Counted from the first letter of the stretch, positions 26,469 to 38,507 are shown. The stretch: 64,000 bases of DNA from Ciona intestinalis (GCF_000224145.3 NC_020174.2:186001-250000), one strand, 5' to 3'. Notes: generated by a model from the sequence alone, not told the origin. Translations and numbers: made by a program.

Positions 26469-29400
26469 TTCTGGAAATAAAAAAAAATAAATTTAACTAA
26501 AGACTGTCGTTGCCCCGCCATGAATGTAATGTAACTTACTTTATCCTCGCGTGGCCGGAAAACGACAGTCGTTATCACACGGGTTTAACACCTCGTGCCA
26601 GCTTACGAGTTACCATGTATGTTACTTTGTGGGTGATGCCAAGATACATAAGTTACATACGTTTATTCAACAATGGCACATTTCCATACATAATAGATCG
26701 GCAATGCAAATACTTACAGTAACAAGCAGGCAGGGTAAACTGCTCCACCAAACCAGTTGTTAAACTAAACATCTTCTCAGCATAAAGTGAGATGTCAATC
26801 AATACGGGAAAGATTGTGTATGGGGTTGTAAGGGATGACATGTTACATACACCGGTCAGTGCATTGATCACTACCTGCTGGTATGAGGAGTATTGCCTGC
26901 ACAGGAATAATATTGGAAAAGTAAAACTTTAGTTCACTATAAAGTTTCTTAAGACAATAATAGTATACAGAGGTGGCATGTCTGTGGCCTATAACGGAAA
27001 ATTATTATTTAATATTTTGTCACATCTTGTTTGCCCAAATTGTCACTCATATAAAACAATCAACCATAAAGTTATATAACCGGTAACTAGTAAGCGAGCA
27101 CGAGGTGCATGAAACAGAACACCAGTGTTATAACGACGGTTGTTGCCCCGCCATGCGAGAATAAAAAGGCTACATTTAGTTAGAACACATTGGTAGCATC
27201 CCATATTAAGTATAAGGACCTGCAAAATTGCCGTCCATTTCTTGCTGACATCATCCTCCTGTTTATTCGAACCATCTTCCTTCCTTTGATTCGAAGGTTG
27301 GTGAAGTTACAAATATTAGGGAGGTCAACTAATTGTTGTTGTGCCGCAAGTGTGTGTGCTATAAGAGAGCTCATTGTGTTGTCATTATCATCAATCCCTG
27401 CGGTGTTACGAACGCAATGGGAGTCGTAACTTGGTTGAATGGCAGTTGTCATGTTCACAAAACTTTGAACGATTCGCTGGAAATAGTTTTGGAATTCATT
27501 TTCAACCTTTACCCACATTAGAACAATACAACCCCCAACAGTTACATTTAGCACGATATAAATTGTCATTAAATATTTTGGATTTTGTTACTTAAAGTTG
27601 GAGTAAGGTAAATCAATGGAAATAGTGGTTTCAGTAAATCAGATGAAAATGCAATAAAATAAGGTAAAATTTTATAGGAAAAGCAGATTTTTTTAAATGG
27701 ATTTGGTTTAAGTGTTTTAACTCAACAAGTTTCCCCAGACATCTTAAATAGTTTTAAAAAAATATGGACAAAATGAAGCTATACTTGTGTGCAGCATTTC
27801 CCCAACAGTTACATCAGGATATAAATTGTTATTAAATGCTTAGGAGAAAGTTTCCTAATATTTAAAATTTATAGTAATAATATATTCATAGCAGCTTTAT
27901 ACAAAAGTAATTGTTTCAATGGGCTTTTCTATTTCAATGTGTAAAGAAAAAGACACATGATATACCGATAAAATATTTAGGGCAATATTACTGTTTCAAC
28001 AAATAAACAACACAAATGGTACCTGTTGAAAAGATGTCATATATGGAGAGAAATAAGATGACGCCGTTGTTTTATTCCCAATGCTACATTTACGATCAAC
28101 ACCTTCAACACAACGCTCGTATGAATTCACTTGACGTCTGTGGGAAAGTTTTAAACTTATGTAAATAATGGATGAATTTTACCTTGTTTCGGCCTTGTGT
28201 CAAGGTAAAGGGTTAATATACAACATTGTAAAAAGATGAGAAATATCGGAAAACCACAGTTGTTATAACATTATTTATAATTAATACAGAAGTACAAAAT
28301 GAGGGTAAATTAGTTACATATGTGATAACTGTAAGCGAACACAAGGTGTATGAAACAGAACAGGCGTGTTATAACGACTGTCGTTGCCCCGCCATGCGAT
28401 AATGAACAAGCTACATTTATTCAAAGACACACAACCCATACAATCACAATTAACAAATTACCTGCAAACACTGTTGTCTTGATAAGGATAATCATTGAAA
28501 AATAAGGAGAAGCATAATTTGTTGAGATAGAACCACTGTGAGAATGTGCAGCCAGGTAGATAAGCAATATCAGTGCTTGGGAGATCAAAACGGTTGAAGT
28601 TGGGAAGACAAACATTGGGGAAGCTACATTCACTTGGTTGGTCTGTGAGTTGGAGTGGGTTATTATGTGGTTTATAAGTATATTACTCCAACACCCAGGG
28701 TGCTACCATCTAGATCCCACTAAGGCAGTTTTAGACACTCAAAAATATAGATTTCATTCTATAAGGGTGATTGCTTCAGTGAGGCACACCTGAGACCTGG
28801 GATGTAGGTCTATTACCCCAACACCCAGGGTGCTACCATCTAGATCCCACTGAGGCAGTTTATGGACACTCAATAATAGAGATTGTATAAACATCATGGT
28901 GCTACCATCTATGTATGCCAACTCACTTCTTTTCTGGTTCTGAAGTCGAACAGCAGCTGCTGAATGTTGGAACACAGCTGTGATGAAACAATGGGCTTAG
29001 TTAGGTAACAATGGGCTTAGTTAGGTAATAACAACACTGTTTGCTGGTCAGTTTAAATATAAACAAAGCAGCCTATATATATATGACAAGAATACTTTCG
29101 TTTCTAAACATCACATTTAAAGTTTAGAGTCAGATGATGTTTGGCGCTATAAAACAATGGTTAACGGTGTTGCTGGCCAAGAGGTTACAGACAACTGCTG
29201 GTGACCAACACACAAGGATAAACAAGTTACATTCATTTAACAATATTTAGTGTATGTATCTTATATATATGGTTACTGGTGTTGGTATGTTATGTAAATT
29301 ATCATATAATGTATATGCACCACCAGTATGAAAACAAAACTGCAGACATTTGACCTTTTCCATACCAAGCTTAAAAATATCATGAGCAATTTATAATTAA

Positions 29401-31003
29401 TTTGAATTAATCATTCCAATTATCGTGGATTCTAAAAAGATTTTGACATTTCATACAAAGTGCATTGTGATGTCATAAACGCTAATCCTCCAACCACAGA
29501 CGAGTATTGGTAGACAGGATGTGATGTCACAGACATGATGCAGTTGCTATAGTTACTCATCAATCAGTCTTATGACATCACAGCTGTCAATACGGATTAT
29601 GATGCAATAATTGAACCTGAAATTCAAAATCCTAAACAGAGATTTTAAATCCCTGGCTGTGTCAGTGGTTAGCTTACCACTAACACAGAGGTAATGGGTT
29701 CAAGGCTCGTTACTGCTACTATTGTGGGTGTATGTGTCCTTGAGCAAGGCACTTAATGGTCATTTCTCCAACCCTGTGGTCACTAACGGTTTGTCTATAT
29801 TGTGGCTTTACTTAAAAACTTAGTTATTCTTGAATATAAAGGCAATTATTTTATTTTATAAAGTCAAGCAAGATTTAGCATGCACATTCTATTGTAACCA
29901 TAGATATATAAACCAATCCAGTGCTTGGGTAAAAACTTAGTAATCTTTAGTTTGAAACTTACCAAAATACAGAATGTTGAACCCAGGAACAGCAAAGTTC
30001 GATTGAAACCTGACAATAATGTTTCCACGAGATGACACAATATTGAGGGGGTCGGTTGGTGCGTTCAGTGTCATGTGGTCTGTGGTGTCGCCATCATAGA
30101 ACTGGGAGGGTTGGGTAGATTAAGTGAGGGGTTAATTTCTATATGGGTGGGCATATGGTGAACAGTGATTGTAAACAGTTTAGAAAAACAAGGGTTTAGA
30201 GCTTACATAGTTTACGGTTTGTATTCTTTATGATTCAGGTCCTGCAGGGGGGCAGACTATGGGACCTGGGATTTAGACATAGTTGACCAATTACCCAAAA
30301 GTTGAGTGTTTTTAAACTAACTATACTTAAACATCAATACCTCCAAAGTAAATTGTTGTTGGGTAACAAGGGACAGTATTGAGATTTGAACCTCCAACCC
30401 CTGGGGTGCCGATATGTTCCAATAACAAGGTATATTGTTGGGGTTGGGGGGGAATTGTAGGGGGGTTGGGTTGAGCGTCGCAACCCCTGTGAATCCACAT
30501 TGGCCTGGAAAGTAAATATAAAATATTCAACGAGGGAATTTTAGCATGCATAAAAATAATCACCCACAAAGCTACATAAGAGGTGTATGAAACAGAACAT
30601 TGGGTTACAACGACTGTCTTTTCCTCGCCACGCAAGGATAAATAAGTTCATTTATCAATTCATATTAGGTTTCAGCAAAACACATAAAATTGCAAGTCTT
30701 TGTTAATTAATATATTCTTACAAATAAGTGACATAAAAGCACCATTGAACAAACAGAAGATTCAAGATAAAAATTATTTATTTATTTATTTAGAAATAAA
30801 ATAGTAAAACACATTAAAACATTTGATAGTCATAACCAAATGCTTAATTTTAGTTATAAATATATATATATACTAGTTCTAATTAACAAACTTGTTATAA
30901 AACAGAAAATAACAATAATGTATTAACATTATTATTTAAATAACTGACCTTGACTATAATTGAAGAGAAGCTTCAATAAACATAGAAATAACAACAACTT
31001 CAT
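26469..31003 (-). CDS. secreted CUB-domain protein with unrecognised C-terminal region
   Basis: Extracellular protein of unknown function. Exons: 30949-31003, 30341-30504, 29963-30101, 28927-28977, 28462-28642, 28023-28137, 27220-27476, 26718-26896, and a terminal splice to 26470 that completes a TAA stop. The coding total is 1143 nt, 380 residues. The start MKLLLFLCLLKLLFNYSQG is a signal peptide. Residues about 20-120 form one CUB domain: CGFTGVATL, NIPCYWNISAP, FYDGDTTD, IVSSRGNIIVRF, GFNILYF. The remaining 260 residues hold many cysteines (SECSFPNVCLPNF, YERCVEGVDRKCSIG, LTGVCNMSSL) and match no family I know. The last splice is weakly supported, as it contributes only the stop codon. Confidence 0.75.
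27040..27180 (+). mobile_element. SINE, spacer plus 3' body
   Basis: Sense copy in a CUB-gene intron: AAAACAATCAACCATAAAGT, GTAAGCGAGCACGAGGTGCA, GTTATAACGACGGTTGTTGC, CCATGCGAGAATAAA. A reverse copy lies at 26505-26645 and another sense one at 28320-28420. Confidence 0.55.
28680..28880 (+). repeat. dispersed repeat family C, two units
   Basis: Tandem units of about 115 bp: CTATAAGGGTGATTGCTTCA, GTGAGGCACACCTGAGACCT, ATTACCCCAACACCCAGGGT, GCTACCATCTAGATCCCACT. Related units occur near 2030, 24110, 32745, 45890, 59500 and 62625. Confidence 0.7.
29650..29815 (+). mobile_element. SINE with intact tRNA-like head and core
   Basis: Sense copy in a CUB-gene intron. The head has GTCAGTGGTTAGCTTACCAC (A-box-like) and GGGTTCAAGGCTCG (B-box-like). 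The core is ATTGTGGGTGTATGTGTCCT, TGAGCAAGGCACTTAATGG, followed by CTCCAACCCTGTGGTCACTA. A TGTCCTTGGGCAAGACACTT core recurs in deuterostome tRNA-derived SINEs, from memory. Confidence 0.7.
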
Positions 31004-32542
31004 CCTGGTTGCATGAAATGATATTCTGCCGACGCATGATTTGATTTATAAGCGCAAGTATTTGTTGTGATTGATAACAAACGTGACGAGATATTCAAAA
31101 ATTGCCGCAACATCCTGTTTGTTGGGTTGTGTTTGGTTCATAAACTGCTTGTTAGATGTTAATAGATGTTAATCCAGACATAAAACCAATCACTCACAAA
31201 GTCACATACAAAACAAAGGGAACCAGTATAACTGCTTCCTATATGTAAATCTATGTAAAATTAAAATTGTCGGCCAGACAAAAAAACAATCACTCACAAA
31301 TCACGTACAAAACTTGTAAATGGGTATGAGGTGTTACCTACTATATGTAAATATGTGTTGATGTAATGCGTTTATATTCAAATTCATATCGTCTTATAAA
31401 TAAAATCAAAATGTTGGCCAGACATGAAAATAATTATTCACAAAATCACAAGATATCAACAACAAAAACACTGTAAAAATAAAGAGTTGTTTGAACTGTC
31501 ACCCACAACGATACATACAAGGTAACTTATTTGACAATATCATTTATTTTAGATGAAATAATTGGCAATAAACTGCAACACACCTAACGACTAACACACA
31601 GTATTCAATGCAAAAATTTTAATATTTTAATTTTACCTAATTCTCTTGTTAGATTTAAAAATTTAAATTAAAAATGTTTAAGTAAAAATGATGAAATGTG
31701 CTGCCACAAATATATTAAATCTACTAGCATGATGCATTTGAAAAAAGGTTTAAAATATACAATAATGCGAATATGAATTTCAGTATTATAACAGTTTACA
31801 ACAAATAGGAACTTTTAAAAAGCTTAAACAAATGGCACAATGTTGGGATAGATTTAAACGTCTAAATTTAACTTTTGCATATTCTGTTCAAACGTATGGT
31901 AGGTTGGGGTAAGGTGGTTTATATTTTCATTCTATTTTATCGTCCCATTTGGTAACTAACAAAAAATATTTACAGAATTATATAACCGTATTCTCCCGAC
32001 ACGTGTTGTTAATTGATAAAAACATGATTATAAAAAACATGGGATATTATGTGCTAACGGTATCCCATCTTACCCCACAGTAATACGTAAATATGAATAT
32101 CGGTAATTACTCGGCGCCTTTAAAATGCAACAAAACATACAATTTGGCAGTTAAGAATAAAACAAAAATAATAAAAAACTGCAAATATTTAGGAGAATTA
32201 GAAATTTAAAAATAACCACTAACCTTTTGTGGATTGAAAATAACCACTAACCTTTTGTGGATTGGTTTGTATCAAATGATGAAAACAACTATAAATGGTG
32301 TTTTGACACAAAATAGAATAAATACTCCATACATCCTTATAAATGGGTTGTCTCTTATTTGACATGCCTTCCCGTAAGACCTAACCCGCATAGTAATGGT
32401 TCCATGTATTTGGGCAAATTGGGAAATTCTGGTCCAAACCCCAAGCCCCTTGACACACATTGTCCTTAAAGGACCATAAAAATATAAAAAAAATGCAAAA
32501 TTTTTTAAAAAAAGTTAATTTAAAAAATTGAAGTTGTTTAAA
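31004..32542. other. intergenic between CUB gene and ENDOG
   Basis: No gene seen. Holds three degenerate copies of an AATCACTCACAAAGTCACAT segment (31190-31470), a family B MITE (31900-32082) and an exact 28-bp tandem duplication around AACCACTAACCTTTTGTGGA (about 32205-32262). Confidence 0.5.
31900..32082 (-). mobile_element. MITE family B, copy 1
   Basis: Ends GGTTGGGGTAAGGTGG and CCATCTTACCCCACAG are imperfect inverted termini flanked by TA. The interior ATGGGATATTATGTGCTAAC is the complement of text in the copy at 35873-36049, so this copy is inverted relative to it. Confidence 0.7.
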
Positions 32543-35144
32543 TCAATGAATTTCTGCTTTGAGTTGTGGAAATACAAAGAACCCCGCAGCCCTTTCTATG
32601 TTTTCTAATGAACATTTGAATTGTTCCAGTGGTATAGAGGGGTCTATGTAATGGTTGGGCATCATATAGCTACGGAGGGTGTAGCGACCTTTCTTCTCAG
32701 TGAGGATAACCTGGGGGGGGGGGGACTTAAGTTAGTTAGAATATTTTTATTTGTATGGGTGATGTCTTACAGTGTAAACAGTGAGGCACGCCATGAGACC
32801 TGGGATTCAAGCCAGAGTTGGCTCATTACCCCAACATAGTATATGCACATTCTATTCTATATGGGTGAGGTCCTACAGTGAGGCACACCATGGGACCTGG
32901 GATTTAGGCCAGAGTTGGTTCATTACTCCAACATAGTATATGCACATTCTATTCTATATGAGTGAGGTCGTTCAGTGGTCACTTTATTGAACTTTGGATT
33001 TATGGCTTATTTTATTACCCCGATAATCATAAAAGTTTTAGTAAATGAATATAAAATAACTTCAAATTTGACCTAAATGATTTATAAATGGCTTAAGCAA
33101 CGTTTCATATATAAGTTAAATGAACTCGATGTATTAAGAATGGCAGGATTAGATTGTATGTGGGATCCTACAGTGTGGAACATCATGGGTTTAGTTGAGG
33201 GTTGGCCCATTAACCAAAACATGTATTAGGATAACATTATCACCTTAAATAGATGGGTAGGCACTGCTACATGGTTGTCCCCAATAACTTGGTAGGTCAC
33301 AAACATTCGACCATCCGCCTCTTTCCTGTTTACAAAAAATATAATTCAGCAAAGGCTCTGTTGTTGTTAGAGCATTGAAATAACAAGGCTCGGTTTTGTT
33401 ACCATTGTGGGTGTATGTAGCCTTGGGCAAGAAATTTAACGATAATTACTTCAACCCAGTGGTCACTAATGGGTTGTTCAAATTATCAACCATACAGAAA
33501 AACATTCACCCCAAAGATTTTATACATGGTAACTTGTTAGCAGGTACGAGGTGTATGAATCAGAACACCCGTGTTATAACGACTGTCGTTGCCCCACCAA
33601 ACGAAGACAAATTATCAATTACAATTACTAACATTTCAACAACATGAAACAACTCCTCACCTTGGTAGATACAATGGGCCGGTACAAACGTAAACATTAT
33701 CGTTATGGTGACATAAACTACGAACGTATTTCTCCAAGTTATTCCATGCGTGTTGGTTCATGTGGGGGTGTTGCGGCACGATGTTGCTTAAGTAGAATGT
33801 ATCGGCTTTCCATGTGGCTTGCGCACTTGGGGTGGTGAATATGTTAGCTGTGTGTTATATACTTACAGTGTTTGTTAGGTTAGGTTAACTAAATAATCTT
33901 AATAAAAAAATTACTCAGCACATAAAAAATATGTTAGCTGTGTGTAATGTGTCCCATTAACAATAGTATCTGAACTTAACCCAAAGAGTTTGTTACGTAC
34001 CAATTTATTAAAATAGAATTTAACTGTGGTAATACTTGTGTTAATAAATATGTTAGCTGCGCATTATAGATGTGCGGTGTGATAAACAAGTGTGTTTGAA
34101 GTTATAACATTTGTACGGAAACCTTACACATACATGTTTGTTTGGTTCCAATTTATTGTAGGAAAACTCAGACAAGTTAACTAAATATTTGGCTGCCAGG
34201 AAAATTACAAACAAGATCTACTGTTAAGAGGGTTTAGGTTCAAGGCTCGATGATGCCATCATTGTATGCTTGTATAAACGAGTTTCATGCAACTGTTACA
34301 TACTCACTTGTGATTGGCTGCCGCAGCCATGTGACCTCGGTCGAATCCACTCTTAGCGAAGTCACGGTTGGTCGAGCGGAACCAACCAGGTATCGAGGAA
34401 TCCTCTGAATATTTAAACGAAATAATTTATTTTTTACTTTTTTTTACTTATGACATAATTATTTAATAGGCCTATACTTGAAATAAAAACGTGCTACCTT
34501 TGATAAAGATGGAGTTACTTTGTTTATATAACTAGCAACAGATTCAAGAATAAATAAAGTTTGTATAGACACAACTAATGGTGACTTGCCACATAAAGTT
34601 TTGTTTATTTTATACAACATAAAGAAATTATAAACATATTTGTAGAACAACAATATCCATTGTTACCTGTGAATGCAAGTTGGTCACGCTCGATTGAATC
34701 TTTTGTCTTCTTTATGATATCTATGTTTAAATGTTCAAACACCCAGTTAGGATTTCTATTTCGTCGATCGTACGACAAAACGTAATTCGAACGTACCTGT
34801 AACATAGAAATAACATTGTAAGATTTTTAAATTTTATGTTTCTTAATTACATACGTAACATAAAAATTAAATTAAATTTATCAATGACCACTAAGTTGTA
34901 GCAATTACCATTAAGTGTCTTCTCAAATACACCAATAACATTAACACTCTCACATGATATCAACCTATCTTGAACTTCTGACCTTCAAGTTTGAATTAGT
35001 TGGGAAACCGTATCTCATGATCTGGTTCGGTCGATCCACCCCAGCAGCGTTCACTTCATTCCTTCGTTTACGTTCAACCACGACCCCCACCAAACCCCCA
35101 ACCCCCAAAGTAGCCACAGTACCTAGTAACTTTTTTACAAACAT
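32543..35144 (-). CDS. ENDOG: mitochondrial endonuclease G (ENDOG), complete
   Basis: Metal-dependent DNA/RNA non-specific nuclease of the beta-beta-alpha type, held in the mitochondrial intermembrane space. Six exons: 34983-35144, 34667-34796, 34308-34404, 33661-33825, 33244-33325, 32543-32710. They total 804 nt, 267 residues (human 297). The N-terminus MFVKKLLGTVATLGVGGLVG resembles the mitochondrial leader and hydrophobic segment. The catalytic DRGH motif appears as GFDRGHMAAAANH. Other landmarks: YVLSYDRR, DTFYLSNIVPQ, NQHAWNNLEKY, NVYVCTGPLYLP, YQVIGDNHVAVPTHLFK and MMPN. Exon 4 uses a CCAAG acceptor rather than the usual CAG/TAG; phase and alignment support it. The exon 6 acceptor follows a pure C run. 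Confidence 0.95.
32745..33000 (+). repeat. dispersed repeat family C, tandem units
   Basis: Two to three units in the last ENDOG intron: ATATGGGTGAGGTCCTACAG, TGAGGCACACCATGGGACCT, GGCCAGAGTTGGTTCATTAC, then ATGCACATTCTATTCTATA, repeated. Confidence 0.7.
33375..33612 (+). mobile_element. SINE, nearly full length
   Basis: Sense copy in an ENDOG intron, just left of exon 33661-33825: TTACCATTGTGGGTGTATGT, CCTTGGGCAAGAAATTTAAC, CTTCAACCCAGTGGTCACTA, AACCATACAGAAAAACATTC, AGCAGGTACGAGGTGTATGA, CGTGTTATAACGACTGTCGT. Confidence 0.65.
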
Positions 35145-35364
35145 CTTAAACCTGGTTTAAGGAAAAACGCTTAATACAAGATTCTATTGTTACATCATAG
35201 AGGTGGTTGTGATATCATAATCAAAACAATCACAATATAAACAAGTACCGCATATAAGTTGACATTTATGGCTAATAACATTTGAAATACAGAATTAAAT
35301 ATACACTAAAGCAAAATAACAGAACCCAATAATACAGCAGGAGACACATAGTGCCTGGGTAGGA

Positions 35365-35517
35365 TATAGGCGCCAAACCTGGGGTGGCAGGGTGGGCAGG
35401 TCAACCCTCATTTTCTACACTGCATTAATCAGTAACATTACAACCAATAAGTGAGATTTGTTTCACGGGGTTGTAAATCCCTGCCCTCCTTGAAATTATA
35501 AAAGTTCGACGCCTATA
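35365..35517 (-). mobile_element. MITE family A, copy 3
   Basis: Best view of the termini. It begins TATAGGCGCCAAAC and ends GTTCGACGCCTATA, whose complement TATAGGCGTCGAAC matches 12 of 14. The interior GGGGTGGCAGGGTGGGCAGG, CTGCATTAATCAGTAAC and AACCAATAAGTGAGATTTGT is the complement of copies 1, 2 and 4. Flanking TA suggests a TA target. Confidence 0.7.
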
Positions 35518-35872
35518 CCAAAATACTTGCTTCACATAGTGACAAAACAATACTTAACAAAACAATAACCTTTAACTAATAAAAAAACACCAGAGTTTCC
35601 CAAACTTTTTAGGCCATGGACCCTTTTTGTTACTTTTGCGCTTTAATTTATTTTTTTGATTTTATTTACAGATTAATTTTTGTTCAATATTTTCATATTT
35701 TTGTAGCAGATCCGCATGGTATATTAGTTCACTAAACTCTGATCTTGTAAATCCATGTTTTATATTTCACGTTATAATGAAACCCCTGCTTAATAAAGGT
35801 GACGACATATACAAAGTTGCAATGCATAGATAAGTTTCTGCTGTTGGTCATAAAGTTGGATCGTAATATAAT

Positions 35873-36049
35873 ACTGTGGGGTAAGATGGAACACTGTTAG
35901 CACATAATATCCCATATTTCTCCATCATGTTATTAACAATGTGCTTTTAGAGGTGAGGATACAGTTATATAATTCTGTAAATATTGTTTGTTAACACCAA
36001 ATAGAGAGATAAAAGAGAATGAGAGCATGAACCATCTTACCCCAGCATA
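35873..36049 (+). mobile_element. MITE family B, copy 2
   Basis: TACTGTGGGGTAAGATGGAA at the left and ACCATCTTACCCCAGCATA at the right form inverted ends. The interior GTTAGCACATAATATCCCAT is shared with copy 1. No coding capacity. Confidence 0.7.
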
Positions 36050-36210
36050 TTTCAGCTAATGAAAGTGTTAGGTTAAAAATTATTCACGAATTCAAGAAAT
36101 TTAAAAACAGAAACTGTTAAACTCAAATGTTTAAATTTGGCAAAATTATTCTCCAAACAATTGCTAATAAATCCTATAGCATNTGGTTCTTAACTGTTTG
36201 CATTAACTAA

Positions 36211-36335
36211 NNNNNNNNNNNNNNNNNNNNNNNNNNNNNNNNNNNNNNNNNNNNNNNNNNNNNNNNNNNNNNNNNNNNNNNNNNNNNNNNNNNNNNNNNN
36301 NNNNNNNNNNNNNNNNNNNNNNNNNNNNNNNNNNN
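36211..36335. other. assembly gap (125 N)
   Basis: Run of N directly against the 31/32-bp minisatellite, so the gap was probably caused by the array and its true length is unknown. Confidence 0.98.
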
Positions 36336-36985
36336 AGTGCTGGTGCTTATACACGAAGCCACCATATTTACCTGGTGCTTATACACGAACCCCCATATAT
36401 ACCTGGTGCTCATACACGAAGCCACCATATATACCTGGTGCTCATACACGAAGCCACCATGTTTACCTGGTGCTTATACACGAAGCCCCCATATATACCT
36501 GGTGCTCATACACGAAGCCACCATATTTACCTGGTGCTTATACACGAAGCCACCATGTTTACCTGGTGCTTATACACGAAGCCCCCATATATACCTGGTG
36601 CTTATACACAAAGCCACCATATATACCTGGTGCTCATACACGAAGCCACCATATATACCTGGTGCTTATACACGAAGCCCCCATATATACCTGGTGCTTA
36701 TACACGAAGCCACCATATATACCTGGTGCTTATACACGAAGCCACCATATATACCTGGTGCTCATACACGAAGCCACCATATATACCTGGTGCTTATACA
36801 CGAACCCCCATGTTTACCTGGTGCTTATACACGAAGCCCCCATATATACCTGGTGCTTATACACAAAGCCACCATATATACCTGGTGCTCATACACGAAC
36901 CCCCATATATACCTGGTGCTTATACACGAAGCCACCATATATACCTGGTGCTTATACACGAAGCCCCCATATTTACCTGGTGCTG
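36336..36985 (-). repeat. 31/32-bp minisatellite, 20 visible copies, made of donor-like units
   Basis: Units ACCTGGTGCTYATACACGAA plus GCCMCCATATAT (32 bp; 31 bp when CCCCC replaces GCCMCC). On the minus strand each unit reads GCACCAG|GTATATATGG or GCACCAG|GTAAAYATGG, a 5' splice-site-like motif. The rightmost unit overlaps the real donor of exon 36977-37094 (CCAGCACCAG|GTAAATATGG). The array runs into the gap, so total copy number is unknown. Long open frames in all three plus frames come only from the stop-free unit. Confidence 0.95.
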
Positions 36986-38507
36986 GTATCTTTGGTTTAG
37001 GTTCAGGTTTCACCACAGGTGCTGGTTGATTGACAGCTACATCCCCATTATCCCCCCCACCCCCATCTCCCAGGTTCACTGCTTCTATTTGCATCTGGGA
37101 ATTTAAGGTTTGTTAAAATATTTGTGTTTTTTTAAATTACAGAATTTATTCATATATAAAACCAAAATTAAATAAAACATTTTTTTTTTCTATAGTTCTC
37201 ACAATGTAACAACTAAGAACTAACCAAAACATTTATTCCTATTATGCTAAGAAATGCCAAGTTTTATTTCATTCGCTTGAACTTAGATTTGTGTATTACA
37301 GTTAAAGGTTGGGTTAACCTTATACATTTTCACTGAAACGTAACAGATTTGAATGGTTTCAAAATGAAGGTAGCTGCCCATCAAATCTGTATTTTCTAAA
37401 GAACAATCCCACATAACCTAACAGACTTCCTAGTTTTAATACGGATTATGATAAACAAAACACTTTGTGATGTCACCTTCTCTTCTTTCTTTCCAAATCT
37501 TGCGATCAATTTCGGATTTTTTCGTTTTCCTGGTCGTTGCTAGAAGATTGATAAGTTAAGTTTGATTGACAGGTGGGTTTGATGGACAGATAAACTTAAA
37601 GCTTTAATTTAGTCGAACATTAATGCCTATTAAAAGTACAACATGACTTTTAATAGTAAAAAAGGCTTGTGTAGCGCGGCAACGGCAGACATTATTACAC
37701 GGGTTTTCTGTTTCATACACCTCGTGCCAGCTTACTATTTACCACTCATTACTTTATGTTTTTTTATGTTTTCTGAATAACAGAAAGTTTGGACAACCTA
37801 TTAGTGACCACTGGGTTGGAGCAAAAGAGTCAGTCTAAGGACAAATACACCATTTTCCAACTCAAAGATATATTTTCACCACCACCCACCAATATATTGA
37901 TGTCTTCTTTGATCCTATCCTCTAGTTCTGATAAAACGTTCTTTTTCTCGTCATCCAGTCTATCCAATGCATGATGGGCAACCGCTGCATCAGCTTCATC
38001 ATAAACTGGTTGTTCAACTCTGTAGTTTGTATTGTGGTTTATATAAGCATGGTTGTGGAAGATTAATGTAATATATGTTTATGGAACTATAGGCTAATAT
38101 TCTATATGAGTGAGGTCATACAGTGTTTTGGGGACCTGGGGTTTATATTAGAGTTGACTATTATTTACCCCAACATTGTATAGGGGCCTGTGGCATATAT
38201 GGTATGAACATTCAATTATAAGAGTAAAGTGTGACGCACCATAGGGCCTGGGATTTAGACTTCACTTAGAAAGGTTTGTATGGACTTTAGATATTTGCCG
38301 TTACCACAATATCATTATTATCTTTCGTTATTCCACAACAATCACCCACTTTTCAAACTTGACAGGTTTACGCTTGACTACTTTTGCAGCGACGTGTTGC
38401 TCCTTGCTCTCTCCCCCCCTCGAGTGTTGGATAAGAAAAACTGCCATCGCGAGCAATAAAAATAGAAATAACAATTTCTTCTGGTAGCTTGTACTCCTTT
38501 TCCATCT
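36977..38507 (-). CDS. partial type II membrane protein, possibly Golgi-resident
   Basis: Four in-phase exons: 38350-38507, 37890-38019, 37477-37539, 36977-37094. The first starts after TTACAG and has no usable ATG in frame, so a 5' exon (or trans-spliced leader exon) is missing. Protein order: RWKRSTSYQKK; one hydrophobic anchor LLFLFLLLAMAVFLIQ with basic residues before it (type II topology); a charged segment ending KFEKVEQPVYDEADAAV; a likely coiled-coil DRLDDEKKNVLSELEDRIKE; basic KRKNPKLIARFGKKEEK; then GDGGGGDN and a Pro-rich PVVKPEPKPKIPAPG. Short basic tail, anchor and stem resemble Golgi glycosyltransferases or mannosidases, but no catalytic domain is visible. Downstream exons are presumably in or beyond the gap. 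Confidence 0.5.
37670..37840 (-). mobile_element. SINE, body plus core fragment
   Basis: Reverse copy: GCGGCAACGGCAGACATTAT, TTCATACACCTCGTGCCAGC, ACCTATTAGTGACCACTGGG. A second reverse body fragment lies at 38935-39030. Confidence 0.5.

Larger units (their letters stand above)
35145..36210. other. intergenic right of ENDOG, ending at a gap
   Basis: Holds MITE A (35365-35517), one end of a hAT-like element at about 35592 (CAGAGTTTCCCAAACTTTTT, partner end not found), and MITE B (35873-36049). No exon recognised, although the neighbouring minus-strand gene should continue leftward from 36977. One undetermined base is at 36183. Confidence 0.5.

Noticed and set aside
28860-29000. Alternative third CUB-gene exon near 29500 (NCIMSVTSHPVYQYSSVVGG)
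   Set aside because: No acceptor gives the required phase without a stop, whereas exon 28927-28977 joins both neighbours in frame.
29650-29815. Possible tRNA gene from A-box and B-box-like sequences
   Set aside because: No cloverleaf or anticodon stem could be drawn; the sequence is the head of the dispersed SINE.
36337-37106. Three overlapping plus-strand open frames of 176-243 residues with a repeating IHEATIYTWCLYTK-type motif
   Set aside because: They arise because the 31/32-bp minisatellite unit has no stop in any plus frame; the minus strand carries the real exon border.
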